DNA of 64,000 bases from Clostridiales bacterium (GCA_017427465.1 JAFRST010000053.1:1-64000), one strand, 5' to 3'; positions 26,806-36,201 are shown, counted from the stretch's first letter. Numbers and translations are program-made. The notes: generated by a model not told the origin, from the sequence alone.

Positions 26806-29127
26806 ATGAGATATATCTTTGACTTAAGATCTTTACCTATCGAGAAGCAGGCCCGGGCAGGCGGCAAGGCGTCGTCCTTATCCCTCATGATGAAGAATCT
26901 CAAGATGAACATTCCGTCAGGATATGTCATTCTGGCGGACGGTTTTCGCGATGGGAATCTGACAGAAGACGCACAGAAAGAACTCTCCGAACTGCTCCCG
27001 ATACTCAACAGGAATAAGACTTACGCGGTAAGGTCTTCTGCGATCGGAGAAGACGGCGAGAGCAATTCTTTCGCGGGACAATATGAGACACTGACAGACG
27101 TCGCCGTCGATAAGATAAATGACGCAGTAGCACAGGTCGCACAGTCTGCTAAGAGCGCACGGGTTGAAGAATACAAAGCCCAAAATGACGCTATAGGCGA
27201 TGGCATCGGCGTGGTCATACAGGAATTCATAAAGCCCGATCTTGCAGGCGTAGTATTCACGTCGGATGTCATAACAGGCAGGGACGAAAAGATCATAGGC
27301 AACTACGTACACGGCGAGGGCGAGAAGCTCGTGTCCGGCATTGAGAATGCCGAAGAGTTTAAGCTCGGCACAATAGACAAAACCTTTGAGGGTAATTCCG
27401 AGATCGCGCCTTACGCAAAGGCCCTCCGCAAATACTCTCTTGCGATTAGGTCTTTCTACGGTGTTCCGATGGACATCGAATGGGCGATCGCAAACCGCAA
27501 AGTCTATATCTTGCAGGCGCGTCCCATCACTACGCTCCGCAGACTTGATCCGAAGAATTACGATATAAACGGCACCCGCTCGGGCTATAAACTCCTTACG
27601 AAGACAAACGTCGGCGAGATCTTCATGAAGCCCGTGAGCCCCATGACCTTCAGCGTGCTGGAAAAGATCAATGAATTCCTGGGTGTCCCCGACTGGCTCG
27701 ATAATATCTGCGGCCAGGCTTACATGAATATATCCGTAATGTGCTCATTGCTGATGAGCTTTGGCAAGAGCCGCGAGAAAGCTTACGAATTAGTAAAAGA
27801 CCTGGTCGGTGAGATACCGGAAGGCGTAGAAATACCCGTATCGCCTTTTGACAAAAAGGCATTCCTCAAGAACCTCCGAAAGCTCTTGTTCCCCAAAAAC
27901 AAGTCAAAACTTAAGAAGAAAGAGAAGCTTCAGATGGTGGAAGACCTCCATCAGATTTCAGAGGACCTGATCGTACAGATCAAAACCATCGGAAGCAACA
28001 CCGAGCTGATGAGGTACTGGGACGAGGTCCTGCAGCCGCGTCTGAATGACGGTCTGGCATCGATCATGACCGCAAGCGGAACGGCGCTTATACCGCTCTT
28101 CGGCACGCGCAAGAAGATCGCAAAGATCGCCGGAGAAGACATGGCGAACCGCCTTTGTTCAGGTTGTGTGGGCATTATCGACTGCATGAAGCCGACACTG
28201 CTTTTAGAAGACGTTGTATCAGGAAAGATAACGAGAGAAGAATATATCCTTGCCTGCGGCCACCGCTCTGCTGACGAGATGGAGCTCATGGCGCCCCGTC
28301 CTTACGAGGATCCCTCATTCATAGATTCATTGCTTAAGGACCGCGAGGATGCGCCTGTCAATCTGCACGCGATGCAGGAACAACAGAAGAACCAATACGA
28401 GAAGGCCCTTTCGGAGTTCAAGGAGAAATATCCTTCCAGGAGCAAGTGGATCGACAAGGAGATCTCAAAGTTCATTCACGCCAATGTCTTCCGTGAGGAC
28501 ATAAGGAGCAAGGGTGTGCGCATTTTCTGCGTCTTCAGAGAATACTGCCTCAAGGCAGGCGAACTGAATGGTCTCGGAGACGATATCTTCATGCTGGGCT
28601 TTACCGAGATGTTCAATCTGCTAAAAGGCGATGCTTCGGTCATATCATGTATCCCCGCCCGCAAGGAATCCTTCACAAGATATAACTCTTATCCGGGCTT
28701 CCCGAATCTTGTTATCGGAAGATTCGATCCGGAGAAATGGCTCGCTGATAAGGATCGCAGATATGATGTTTTCGTAAGCGACCGCCCCACAGGCGACATC
28801 CCCTCAGATGTCAAAGGCTTCGCGGGGGCTGCAGGCGTTGTCACAGGAACCGTCCGGGTTATTGATGACGTCAGCAGGATAGATGAGCTAAAGGAAGGCG
28901 AGATCCTCGTCACGCGCGCCACCAACATCGGCTGGACCGTCGCGTTCCACAAGGTTTCCGCGATAGTAACGGATATAGGCGCTCCTCTCTCTCACGCGGC
29001 GATCGTGGCAAGGGAATTCGGCATTCCCGCGGTGGTCGGCTGCCGCAACGCAACGACTGTTCTTAAGACCGGAGACGTTGTCACGGTCGACGGCGGGAAA
29101 GGCACGGTCACGATAGAAAAAGCCTGA
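26806..29127 (+). CDS. Rifampicin phosphotransferase-like PEP-utilising enzyme
   Basis: 773 residues. Domain order is ATP-grasp (about 1-245; AVRSSAIGEDGESNSFAGQ, VYILQARPITTL), a divergent helical substrate domain (about 260-650) and a C-terminal swivelling phosphohistidine domain with GAPLSHAAIVAREFGIPAVVG (H730 by count). PEP synthase has a PEP-binding barrel after the His domain; here the His domain is last, as in rifampicin phosphotransferase (Rph, about 860 residues). Such enzymes transfer phosphate to rifamycin or to an unknown acceptor. Coupled to the TetR gene. Substrate not proven. Confidence 0.78.
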   Translation: MRYIFDLRSLPIEKQARAGGKASSLSLMMKNLKMNIPSGYVILADGFRDGNLTEDAQKELSELLPILNRNKTYAVRSSAIGEDGESNSFAGQYETLTDVAVDKINDAVAQVAQSAKSARVEEYKAQNDAIGDGIGVVIQEFIKPDLAGVVFTSDVITGRDEKIIGNYVHGEGEKLVSGIENAEEFKLGTIDKTFEGNSEIAPYAKALRKYSLAIRSFYGVPMDIEWAIANRKVYILQARPITTLRRLDPKNYDINGTRSGYKLLTKTNVGEIFMKPVSPMTFSVLEKINEFLGVPDWLDNICGQAYMNISVMCSLLMSFGKSREKAYELVKDLVGEIPEGVEIPVSPFDKKAFLKNLRKLLFPKNKSKLKKKEKLQMVEDLHQISEDLIVQIKTIGSNTELMRYWDEVLQPRLNDGLASIMTASGTALIPLFGTRKKIAKIAGEDMANRLCSGCVGIIDCMKPTLLLEDVVSGKITREEYILACGHRSADEMELMAPRPYEDPSFIDSLLKDREDAPVNLHAMQEQQKNQYEKALSEFKEKYPSRSKWIDKEISKFIHANVFREDIRSKGVRIFCVFREYCLKAGELNGLGDDIFMLGFTEMFNLLKGDASVISCIPARKESFTRYNSYPGFPNLVIGRFDPEKWLADKDRRYDVFVSDRPTGDIPSDVKGFAGAAGVVTGTVRVIDDVSRIDELKEGEILVTRATNIGWTVAFHKVSAIVTDIGAPLSHAAIVAREFGIPAVVGCRNATTVLKTGDVVTVDGGKGTVTIEKA

Positions 29128-29129
29128 TA

Positions 29130-29159
29130 TTGCAACATATCCTCTCCGGCGACTGTAAT
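29130..29159 (+). promoter_or_regulatory. Possible promoter of the TIR gene
   Basis: TTGCAA (29130-29135), 18 bp, TGTAAT (29154-29159), 75 bp before the start. Suggestive only. Confidence 0.4.
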
Positions 29160-29234
29160 AGTAGAGTAAAAGAAGTCTCGGGAATTTTATGTTACTATTA
29201 TTTTCGAGGAATAAAAAAGGGAGAGGATCTCTTC

Positions 29235-32200
29235 ATGATCGATTTCTATAACGCTTTCATATCCTACAGACACGCCAAGCTCGATATGAGCATAGCCGAA
29301 CATATCCAGAAAAAGCTCGAACATTTCCATGTACCGCACAAGCTTAAGAAGAAACTCAAGCACCAGAAGATCACACGTATCTTCAGGGATAAGGACGAAC
29401 TCCCTATCACGAGCGACCTGACTGAGACCATCACGGACGCTCTGCAAAAAGCCGAATACCTGATCGTTATCTGCTCAACTAACACCAAGGAATCCATGTG
29501 GGTCAAAAGAGAGATCCAGACATTCCTCCTGACACATACAAGAGACAAGATCCTGACAGTCCTTTGCGACGGTGAGCCGTATGATGTCATTCCCGAAGAG
29601 CTTCTTTCGATGGAAAAAGAGGTCAAGGATGCAAGCGGCTTCCCTCACACCATAAATGTAGCTGTCGAGCCTCTCTCCTGTGACTACAGACTGCCCAGGT
29701 CAAGAGCGGACAGAGAAGAACTCCCGCGTCTTGCATCTGCGCTCCTGGGCTGCTCTTATGACGAGCTCCAGAGAAGGAGAAGACAGTACAGAGTAAGGCG
29801 TGCCGCTGCCATCATTGCGGCTGCATTCCTTGCCGTAGCCGGAGTCGCAGGTTATTCGCTCTATATGACCAAAAAGATCAACGACAATTATATGCAGGTC
29901 CTGCGCAGCAGAGCGGTCTACCTGGCAACTGAATCCGGAGATCTTCTCGATAAAGATCTCAGAGTAGACAGTGTTCATCTTGCACTTGCCGCGCTGCCTG
30001 AGGATGATAAGGATAAGACTCCTGTCACGGCAGAAGCCGTGCGTGCACTCACGGAAGCGACAGCTGCTTACAAATCCAACAGCCGCAACAATTTCTCGCC
30101 GGTCTGGAATTACAGGACCGAATATGAGATCGATAAAACCATAATTACCGACGATAACCAGTTTGTCGGAGTAAAGGACAGGACCGGAACGGTATATTGC
30201 TGGAACACTTTGACTCATGAACTGGTCTTCGAGAAAGCGGCAGAAACAGAAGTGCGGGACGTCCTCTTCCTGGGAAATGACACGATACTGATCTTATGTG
30301 CCAATCACTTAGAGGTTTATAACATTCAGACCGGAACCAAGCTCTGGGAATATTATACCGCTTCCGATACGCATAATTACAATTCCGGTGATGTGGTCTA
30401 TGCCAACAATTCCGTTTTCTTTGATTCCGGTAAAGGCGCGATATTAAAGTTTTCTGTAATGGACGGCAAAGAAAAGGCTTCCTATGAACTGAAAGACAGC
30501 TCAGACTTTTTAAGCAGCAGGTACTATAATCTGGCTGTTTCTTCTGACGGAAAAAAGATTGCTTTCTCCGATGAAGCTTTCGCCTTCCTAAGTTCTTCCA
30601 TCAATATTTACGACACCGAGACAGATAAACTTGTGACAGGCAATGTTGATACTTATATGTTCAACGAGATAAAGTTTATAGATAATGATCATCTCTGTGT
30701 TGTCTCTGACAAAGAGCTTTCGGACTTCAGTATTATCGATATCTCTAATGAAGCATCTTATAGTTCTTCCGCCGAGAAGGAGATCACTCTGTTTGACGGT
30801 TCATTGAATGAACTGTGGTCAGCATCTATCACATATTCCCAAAACGCATTTGCAAGCGGAACTTTATTCCTGCCTTCCCGCAATGCGCTGGTCTTTTATG
30901 CGGGCAACGCGGCTGTTGTCTATGATCTTAATTCCGGTGCGGTCCTCAATACATACGACACAGGAAGCCCCATCATTGCAGCCAACGATTATAATATGAA
31001 CGGTCTTCCGGAGTTTATCTGCAAACACGGTATCTATGCTTTCGGCACAAATCCTGATAAAGACATGCTGCTCCGTTATGAATCTCTTTGCAATAATATT
31101 ACGACCGGAGTAATTGGCGATTCTATCTATGTCGCTTCGAGAGATTCAAAGGATCTGATCGCCTATAACCGTTTCCTGCAAGATGACGAATGGACAGCCG
31201 TCAGAGGTACCGAAGACAAGGCCGGCTCGAATTATTCGACTTCGTACTCGGATAATGATTACCTTATTATCGCAGCTACTGTCAATGATGTCCAAGATAT
31301 AAGGATAAGTGTTATCGATCCCAACGACGGAACTCTTCGTTTCTCAAAGGATCTGGAGATCAACGGTTATTTGTCCAACAATTTCTTTGTGGGAAAAGAG
31401 AACGGCAAATACTATGGGGGAATCGGATCAGATATCTATCTGATCGATCCGGAAAATGAAACGGTGGAAAAGATCTATACCAAAGAGGATAACGATCTTA
31501 GTGTATCCAACGGCAAGATAATCCGGCACGAGTCTTCTTTTTCCGGATTCAGCCTCACTGTAAGTGAACTTGACGGTTCAAAACCTGTGGAATTTACATT
31601 TGAAACTGATGAATACCTGATCTTTAATTCAAGCATTTATGTTGCAAGCGTTGACAAAGTCTTTACCGTAACAGATACCCGCCTCTTTGTCGCAGACATA
31701 TCAACAGAAAAAATCGAAGAGATAACCGTCCCGGACAACATGTATTTCCACTTAGGATCTAAGTTCTCTGTTACGGCAAATAATGACGGATCGCAGCTTC
31801 TTTTCACAGACGGAAACACCATTTGGGTCACTGACAGTGCATTTAATGAAATGTATTCTTTCCGCTGCAACGGTAATTACAGATTCTCGGCGCTCTTCGT
31901 CGATAAGATATTATATATTGTCGCAGACGACAGCCTCTTTATGTACGACAGTACAACCGGCGAGTTGATCCGCAAGATCGTAATTGGTCTGTTCGGAAAG
32001 GGCGACCTGCAGATAATATTTGATGATGAAGATCATGAGGCCATAATCCAGATCGGACAGCAGGTCAGTATAATCGATACGGATGTATGGGTGGAGACCG
32101 CTTACATTGAGAACTGCTTCTGCTATCACGCGCCCACTGACCGCTTCTTTGTATATTCGTATATCATTGATACTGAATGCACCGTCGGTTACATCAAACA

Positions 32201-32294
32201 CTATTCATTAGATGATCTGAAAGCAAAAGCCGCTAAGTATCTGGGCACTCACGAACTTGACGAAGACACCAAAGCAAAGTACGGACTCTCATAA
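29235..32294 (+). CDS. TIR-domain membrane protein with C-terminal beta-propeller
   Basis: 1019 residues. N-terminal TIR domain (about 1-150, FYNAFISYRHAKLD), with the glutamate that is catalytic in NAD-cleaving TIRs apparently kept in WVKREI (E93 by count, aligned with WVHKEI of SARM1). A basic stretch (RRRRQYRVRR) and one membrane helix (about 189-210) follow, then some 800 residues of beta-rich WD40/PQQ-like repeats expected outside the cell. GGAGAGGA precedes the ATG at 29235. Single gene. Similar proteins are common in Clostridia with no settled role; signalling or defence NADase are inferences. Confidence 0.8.
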   Translation: MIDFYNAFISYRHAKLDMSIAEHIQKKLEHFHVPHKLKKKLKHQKITRIFRDKDELPITSDLTETITDALQKAEYLIVICSTNTKESMWVKREIQTFLLTHTRDKILTVLCDGEPYDVIPEELLSMEKEVKDASGFPHTINVAVEPLSCDYRLPRSRADREELPRLASALLGCSYDELQRRRRQYRVRRAAAIIAAAFLAVAGVAGYSLYMTKKINDNYMQVLRSRAVYLATESGDLLDKDLRVDSVHLALAALPEDDKDKTPVTAEAVRALTEATAAYKSNSRNNFSPVWNYRTEYEIDKTIITDDNQFVGVKDRTGTVYCWNTLTHELVFEKAAETEVRDVLFLGNDTILILCANHLEVYNIQTGTKLWEYYTASDTHNYNSGDVVYANNSVFFDSGKGAILKFSVMDGKEKASYELKDSSDFLSSRYYNLAVSSDGKKIAFSDEAFAFLSSSINIYDTETDKLVTGNVDTYMFNEIKFIDNDHLCVVSDKELSDFSIIDISNEASYSSSAEKEITLFDGSLNELWSASITYSQNAFASGTLFLPSRNALVFYAGNAAVVYDLNSGAVLNTYDTGSPIIAANDYNMNGLPEFICKHGIYAFGTNPDKDMLLRYESLCNNITTGVIGDSIYVASRDSKDLIAYNRFLQDDEWTAVRGTEDKAGSNYSTSYSDNDYLIIAATVNDVQDIRISVIDPNDGTLRFSKDLEINGYLSNNFFVGKENGKYYGGIGSDIYLIDPENETVEKIYTKEDNDLSVSNGKIIRHESSFSGFSLTVSELDGSKPVEFTFETDEYLIFNSSIYVASVDKVFTVTDTRLFVADISTEKIEEITVPDNMYFHLGSKFSVTANNDGSQLLFTDGNTIWVTDSAFNEMYSFRCNGNYRFSALFVDKILYIVADDSLFMYDSTTGELIRKIVIGLFGKGDLQIIFDDEDHEAIIQIGQQVSIIDTDVWVETAYIENCFCYHAPTDRFFVYSYIIDTECTVGYIKHYSLDDLKAKAAKYLGTHELDEDTKAKYGLS

Positions 32295-32340
32295 ACGGGA
32301 GCCCGCACTTTTTAGTGTTATTTGTTGTCAGCGAAAAGTA

Positions 32341-33825
32341 TTATCCGAGCGGCTTATAAGTCCTGTCGAAAATATCCTTATTGATTATATAGATATCATG
32401 CTCGTCATCGGCTCTGACGGCAATGTAATCGCCTACGCGGCCTGAATAGTACTTATCCTCTGTCCACGCCGTGAAGAGCTTTACAGGCTGTTCCAGAGGC
32501 TTTGCGAATATGACCGTTGTGCCAGTGGATCTTACGGTCTTTGCAAACTGCAAAACCTTCTTTATCTCGCCGGTTACGGTGTTCTTGATACGCGGTTCGT
32601 ATTCAAAATCTCTCGTATAAACAAAGTTCGTAAACTGATAAGAGCTCATGAGCTTCTGTTCCTTGATAGGATAGATCTCGCCCTCGATGCCGATCATGAG
32701 ATAAGCTTCGTTGTCGATGACCGTATCGACGTCGCCTTCGAGAGTTCTGATGTTGATCGGCGTGCCGGCCGGGAAAACATCGGAGAGCTTAACAACACCC
32801 AAAGTCTGCTGGACTTTGTTGTAGCGTCTCATCTTGGATGTGTTAAGAGTAGTATTTTTCGCATAGATTACGAGGAAGCTGTCATAATACTGGACCATTC
32901 TCTCCTCGAGAAGCTCCTTGGCCGGCTTTTTGAGAAGCTCTGTCCTGATCGTACCTCCGGCCTTCAGCATGTGACCGCCGCCGCCGCCCAGACCGTCAGC
33001 CAGGAATGCGGCAAGCTCGTTCGCATATACTTCGCGCGAGCAGCTTCTGACAGAGAACTTGACCTCATATGTACTTACATAGAAAGCAAGGCAGACATCG
33101 ACATTCTCAGTCTCCAGCGCGAAGTCGCTGATAAGACCCAGGATGCAGGGGTCACAAGGCTCAGCCTCGATGACAAGATATTTGTTGCTCTCGTGATATT
33201 CGTAATTAAGTATGGCTCTTCCGGTGATCATGAGCTCATCAAGGGATATGTTCGAATTGACCATGGAAGTGATGGTGCTCTTGTTATAGATCAGGGAGTC
33301 CATCATATCGCGGTCAAGAGGATGTGATACTTCCGATAGCTTGTTGGTATCAGAGAACAGACCGTAGTAAAGGGCTGTAGCGACCAGTCTGTTATCGTTG
33401 GGATCCAGGCCTTCGTTCCTGATCAGATCCCAGACAACGGTCGCGCAGCTTCCGATGTCGCTGCTGATATGCGTAAGCGCGCTTACCGAATCGACCGCCT
33501 TCTTGTGGTGGTCAATGATAGCAACGAACTTTGATTTTGTCTGGGTGACATTCTTCTCGCCGTACTGACAGTCGACCGTGATCAGAAGATCCGGCTCATC
33601 TGCGTAGAACGGTTCATAGTTGACCGGGATCTCGAGTTCTTTTACCATGATGAGCAGGTTGCTCTTGCGGATCTCATTCCTGCCCCTGTAAATGAACTTT
33701 ACAGTCTTCTTGTTCTGCTCGAAATACCACTTCAAAGCATAGCCTGATGCGAGCGCATCAGCGTCAGGATTATCGTGGCATTGTATTACGATCTTGTCGT
33801 ACTTTAAAAGATCCTTTAAACGCAT
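32341..33825 (-). CDS. DHH/DHHA1 phosphoesterase family protein
   Basis: 494 residues. N-terminal DHH domain with CHDNPDADALASGYAL, LITVDCQYGE and IDHHKK (metal ligands), DHHA1 motif GGGGGHMLKAGG, then a C-terminal region ending in YYSGRVGDYIAVRADD, resembling PGDYL modules. Family members include nanoRNase/pAp phosphatase and c-di-AMP phosphodiesterase; the extra 150-residue tail makes specificity uncertain. Start at 33825 (MRLKDLL) preferred, with GGTAGGT upstream; 33843 is also possible. Convergent with the TIR gene. Confidence 0.82.
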   Translation of the reverse strand: MRLKDLLKYDKIVIQCHDNPDADALASGYALKWYFEQNKKTVKFIYRGRNEIRKSNLLIMVKELEIPVNYEPFYADEPDLLITVDCQYGEKNVTQTKSKFVAIIDHHKKAVDSVSALTHISSDIGSCATVVWDLIRNEGLDPNDNRLVATALYYGLFSDTNKLSEVSHPLDRDMMDSLIYNKSTITSMVNSNISLDELMITGRAILNYEYHESNKYLVIEAEPCDPCILGLISDFALETENVDVCLAFYVSTYEVKFSVRSCSREVYANELAAFLADGLGGGGGHMLKAGGTIRTELLKKPAKELLEERMVQYYDSFLVIYAKNTTLNTSKMRRYNKVQQTLGVVKLSDVFPAGTPINIRTLEGDVDTVIDNEAYLMIGIEGEIYPIKEQKLMSSYQFTNFVYTRDFEYEPRIKNTVTGEIKKVLQFAKTVRSTGTTVIFAKPLEQPVKLFTAWTEDKYYSGRVGDYIAVRADDEHDIYIINKDIFDRTYKPLG

Positions 33826-33939
33826 TTTACCTACCATCACCATAAAAATGTAACCATAGCATTGTATCAGAAATTTTTGGCAATTACATTACTTATACAA
33901 AATACCGCAACTATTTATGATCAGGCCAGGGCTTCTTTT

Positions 33940-33955
33940 TGCTCCACGTGGAACA
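33940..33955. promoter_or_regulatory. parS centromere site, origin-distal copy
   Basis: TGCTCCACGTGGAACA, 15 of 16 matches to parS (TGTTCCACGTGGAACA), in the intergenic region about 23 kb from the parAB locus. A ParB loading site. Confidence 0.85.
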
Positions 33956-34120
33956 TGTTATAATTAATATGTTGCAGATCAATTAGTTATTCGCGTTCTG
34001 CATCCGTGACGCCTTCGGCGGGGTTAATAATGATAAGAACCTAAGAATCTCATCATGAATGACAAAGAGGACCGCAACTTGCGGTAGGTTTTGCTGTTCG
34101 TGAAAGGAGGTTCTTTTTTT

Positions 34121-34873
34121 ATGATTCACGACAACGATTATGAATACTTCAACAAGATGGCTCACTGGAGCTTCGATGAATTCGGTATACACGAAGAGTG
34201 TCTGACGGATTGGGACTTGTATGGCCTTTTGCGCAAAATTGCAAATAAGGATTCCAGGATCCTTGACCTCGGCACTGCCGGCGGTGAGAAGATCTTCTCG
34301 TTCTTCCCTGACTGCGCAGAGATCCTTGGCACGGACTACTCCCCTGCCATGATTGATACGGCCATGAAAAATCTTGAGGCGTCAGGTAAGAAAAACGTAT
34401 CGTTCAAAGTAATGGACAACCTCGATATGGATGTCCCGGATGAACACTTTGACATTGTCGTCGCACGCCACACCTGCACCGATCCTGTTCAGATACTTCG
34501 TGCGCTCGCGCCCGGAGGCCACCTTCTAATGAGGGGTGTCGACAAGTACGACTGCTGGAACTTAAAGCTCATCTTCGGCGGCGGTCAGGGCTTCAATGAC
34601 CCTGTCCCGATCTCGATAACCGACTACGAGAATGTGCTCAAAGCAGGTTTTGCGGATGTCGAACTTGTTCCTATACACACGCGCGAATACTTCAAAGACC
34701 GCGAGTCGTTCAGGAGCTTTCTTGAGATGGTTCCGATATTGGAGGATGTCTCGATCAACGGCGAAGCGCTTGATGACTCTTTGCTCGACAAGTACATCTC
34801 CGGTAACACGGTAAACGGACAGATAATCCTCTACAGGGCATACTATGGATTAAGCGCACGTAAGCCCGGTTGA
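34121..34873 (+). CDS. SAM-dependent methyltransferase
   Basis: 250 residues of class I fold: motif I ILDLGTAGGEKIFSFF, motif II LGTDYSPAMID, NLDMDVPDEHFDIVVARH, LAPGGHLLMRG. Target unknown; the overall type resembles small-molecule or UbiE-like methyltransferases. AAAGGAGG ten bases upstream supports the start at 34121. The 295-bp gap before it holds the parS site and a small hairpin (ACCGCAACTTGCGGT, about 34072) followed by a short T-run that could act as an attenuator. Confidence 0.82.
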   Translation: MIHDNDYEYFNKMAHWSFDEFGIHEECLTDWDLYGLLRKIANKDSRILDLGTAGGEKIFSFFPDCAEILGTDYSPAMIDTAMKNLEASGKKNVSFKVMDNLDMDVPDEHFDIVVARHTCTDPVQILRALAPGGHLLMRGVDKYDCWNLKLIFGGGQGFNDPVPISITDYENVLKAGFADVELVPIHTREYFKDRESFRSFLEMVPILEDVSINGEALDDSLLDKYISGNTVNGQIILYRAYYGLSARKPG

Positions 34874-34950
34874 TCCGGCCTCAAGTACCCGTTCACGACT
34901 TTTTTCGACAGTTTACGACACCAAAAGTGCCATTCGCGACACTTCGGATT

Positions 34951-34978
34951 TTGACGCCTGCCGGATTGGTAGTATTAG
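34951..34978 (+). promoter_or_regulatory. Probable promoter of the gene at 35022
   Basis: TTGACG (34951-34956), 16 bp, TATTAG (34973-34978). Just upstream several CGACA words recur (34906-34941) of unknown meaning. Confidence 0.5.
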
Positions 34979-35021
34979 GCTGTCAAAAGCAAAACACAAA
35001 CGAAAAGAGAGGAAAACAGTT

Positions 35022-35687
35022 ATGGAATATGTAAAAGGTTGTGACATTTTTGGTCTTTCAAAGTACACCTTGAAAAAGATCATTAACGGCAAGGTAGAGA
35101 TCGTTGACAACTTAAAGAATGATCTTTCTTACGAAGTATTAAGCAATATGCTCGCAGAAGCAAAGACCGACTTCGTTGACTGCAACGACAAGACAATCAA
35201 AGGTATGCCTCAAGCAGAGATCTTCGTAATGACCAAGAAGATCGACAAGAAAAAGTACATCATCGGTCTGTCTTACATCAAAAGGATAGCAGGCGAACCT
35301 TCAGGAAAGACAGGTATTGCAAGCTGGTTTGAAGAATCACGCGACAAAGCTGTCGAAGAGAAAAGATTTTTCGCAGACGGATTCGAGAAGGAGGAGGTGC
35401 TTTTCGATCATTCCATGATCGATCACTTCAAGAATTCAGTAGGCAGCGGGCAGCTTAAGGAAGCTGAATACAAGGACAAAGTCATTACCAGATTGAAGGG
35501 CAAGAAGGTTCTCGGCATATTCATCAGCAGCACTGTCCTCTTCATCGCCATGATCATCATCTGGGGAATAATCTTCGAGAATATTGGAATCGGACTTTGC
35601 TTCGCACTCTGCTTTGTCGGAAGCTTCACAATGGTAACGACAAGGGCAAAGACAGAAGAAAAAGATATCGTAAAGTCTGAGAACTGA
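35022..35687 (+). CDS. Unknown protein with two C-terminal membrane helices
   Basis: 221 residues: a soluble N-terminal domain of about 160 residues and two adjacent hydrophobic segments near the C-terminus (about 164-182 and 188-206). GAGAGGAAAA precedes the ATG. No family recognised. Single gene with its own promoter and terminator. Confidence 0.65.
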   Translation: MEYVKGCDIFGLSKYTLKKIINGKVEIVDNLKNDLSYEVLSNMLAEAKTDFVDCNDKTIKGMPQAEIFVMTKKIDKKKYIIGLSYIKRIAGEPSGKTGIASWFEESRDKAVEEKRFFADGFEKEEVLFDHSMIDHFKNSVGSGQLKEAEYKDKVITRLKGKKVLGIFISSTVLFIAMIIIWGIIFENIGIGLCFALCFVGSFTMVTTRAKTEEKDIVKSEN

Positions 35688-35720
35688 TAAGGGATTCAGG
35701 AATAGAGCCTTTTGACACCG

Positions 35721-35775
35721 GTGCCGGTTTATTTGCTGACAGTTTAACTGTTTTCCGTCAGCAAACAGCCGGCAC
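35721..35775 (+). terminator. Terminator after the gene at 35022
   Basis: Nested stem: GTGCCGG / CCGGCAC outside, TTTGCTGAC / GTCAGCAAA inside, followed by TTTTA. Confidence 0.8.
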
Positions 35776-35860
35776 TTTTATTTGCCAAAGAATCCTCTTC
35801 CAAAAGCATTTTTGTCCTATTAACAGGTCTTTTGCCTAAAACATATGTTCGCAGTTCTGA

Positions 35861-35866
35861 TATAAT
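35861..35866 (+). promoter_or_regulatory. Extended -10 promoter of the first toxin-like gene
   Basis: TATAAT preceded by TG one base upstream; the -35 is weak. The transcript would carry a leader of about 90 nt. Confidence 0.6.
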
Positions 35867-35964
35867 GATATTGGCACAGCCTGCTTAATGGGCGGTTGCC
35901 TTCCGAGTACTTTACATCTTGCGGATTGTTCCTCAAGAAAGTCTGGGAAAGGAGGGCTGTGGAT

Positions 35965-36081
35965 ATGACAGAATACGAGATTTTATCTTTAGTAATAGCA
36001 GTGGTCAGTCTATTGATCGGAGTTGTTGCTCTGTTGTTGAAGCTATTTGTCTTTCTGGATAACAGATATAAGCGCAAATAA
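35965..36081 (+). CDS. Type I toxin-like (holin-like) small membrane peptide
   Basis: 38 residues beginning MTEYEILSLV, a single hydrophobic helix (about 6-30) and a charged tail DNRYKRK. This matches the putative holin-like toxins of Firmicutes type I toxin-antitoxin systems (TxpA/Fst-like). Strong AAAGGAGG nine bases upstream. A convergent antisense RNA is predicted (36082-36166) over its 3' end. Toxicity is inferred, not shown. Confidence 0.72.
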   Translation: MTEYEILSLVIAVVSLLIGVVALLLKLFVFLDNRYKRK

Positions 36082-36119
36082 AAACCTCGCCCAAAGACCT
36101 TCACTCTAGGACGAGGTAA
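36082..36119. terminator. Bidirectional terminator of the first toxin/antisense locus
   Basis: ACCTCG / CGAGGT outer stem with an inner CCT/AGG pair; A residues on the left give a T-run for the minus-strand RNA. Confidence 0.65.
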
Positions 36120-36166
36120 TCTTACCAAATCTCGGAGGCAACCGTCTTTGCAGACTGTGCTTCCTT
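36082..36166 (-). ncRNA. Predicted antisense (antitoxin) RNA of the first toxin locus
   Basis: Driven by a minus-strand promoter TTGACT (36201-36196), 17 bp, TAGAAT (36178-36173); start near 36166; ends at the shared terminator, giving about 85 nt that overlap the 3' end of the toxin mRNA. Its 5' part (36160-36131) resembles the toxin mRNA leader (35874-35907) in the same sense (GCACAG.CTGC...CGGTTGCCT.CCGAG), so on the DNA the two are inverted repeats. Confidence 0.65.
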
Positions 36167-36172
36167 GTGATA

Positions 36173-36201
36173 ATTCTAACATCGCAATAAAAATCAGTCA
36201 A
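36173..36201 (-). promoter_or_regulatory. Promoter of the antisense RNA
   Basis: Minus strand TTGACT, 17-bp spacer, TAGAAT: a good sigma-A promoter with no gene of its own downstream, pointing at the toxin 3' end. Confidence 0.7.

Noticed and set aside
33980..34110. Riboswitch before the methyltransferase gene
   Set aside because: Only a short hairpin and T-run could be seen; no known aptamer pattern was recognised.
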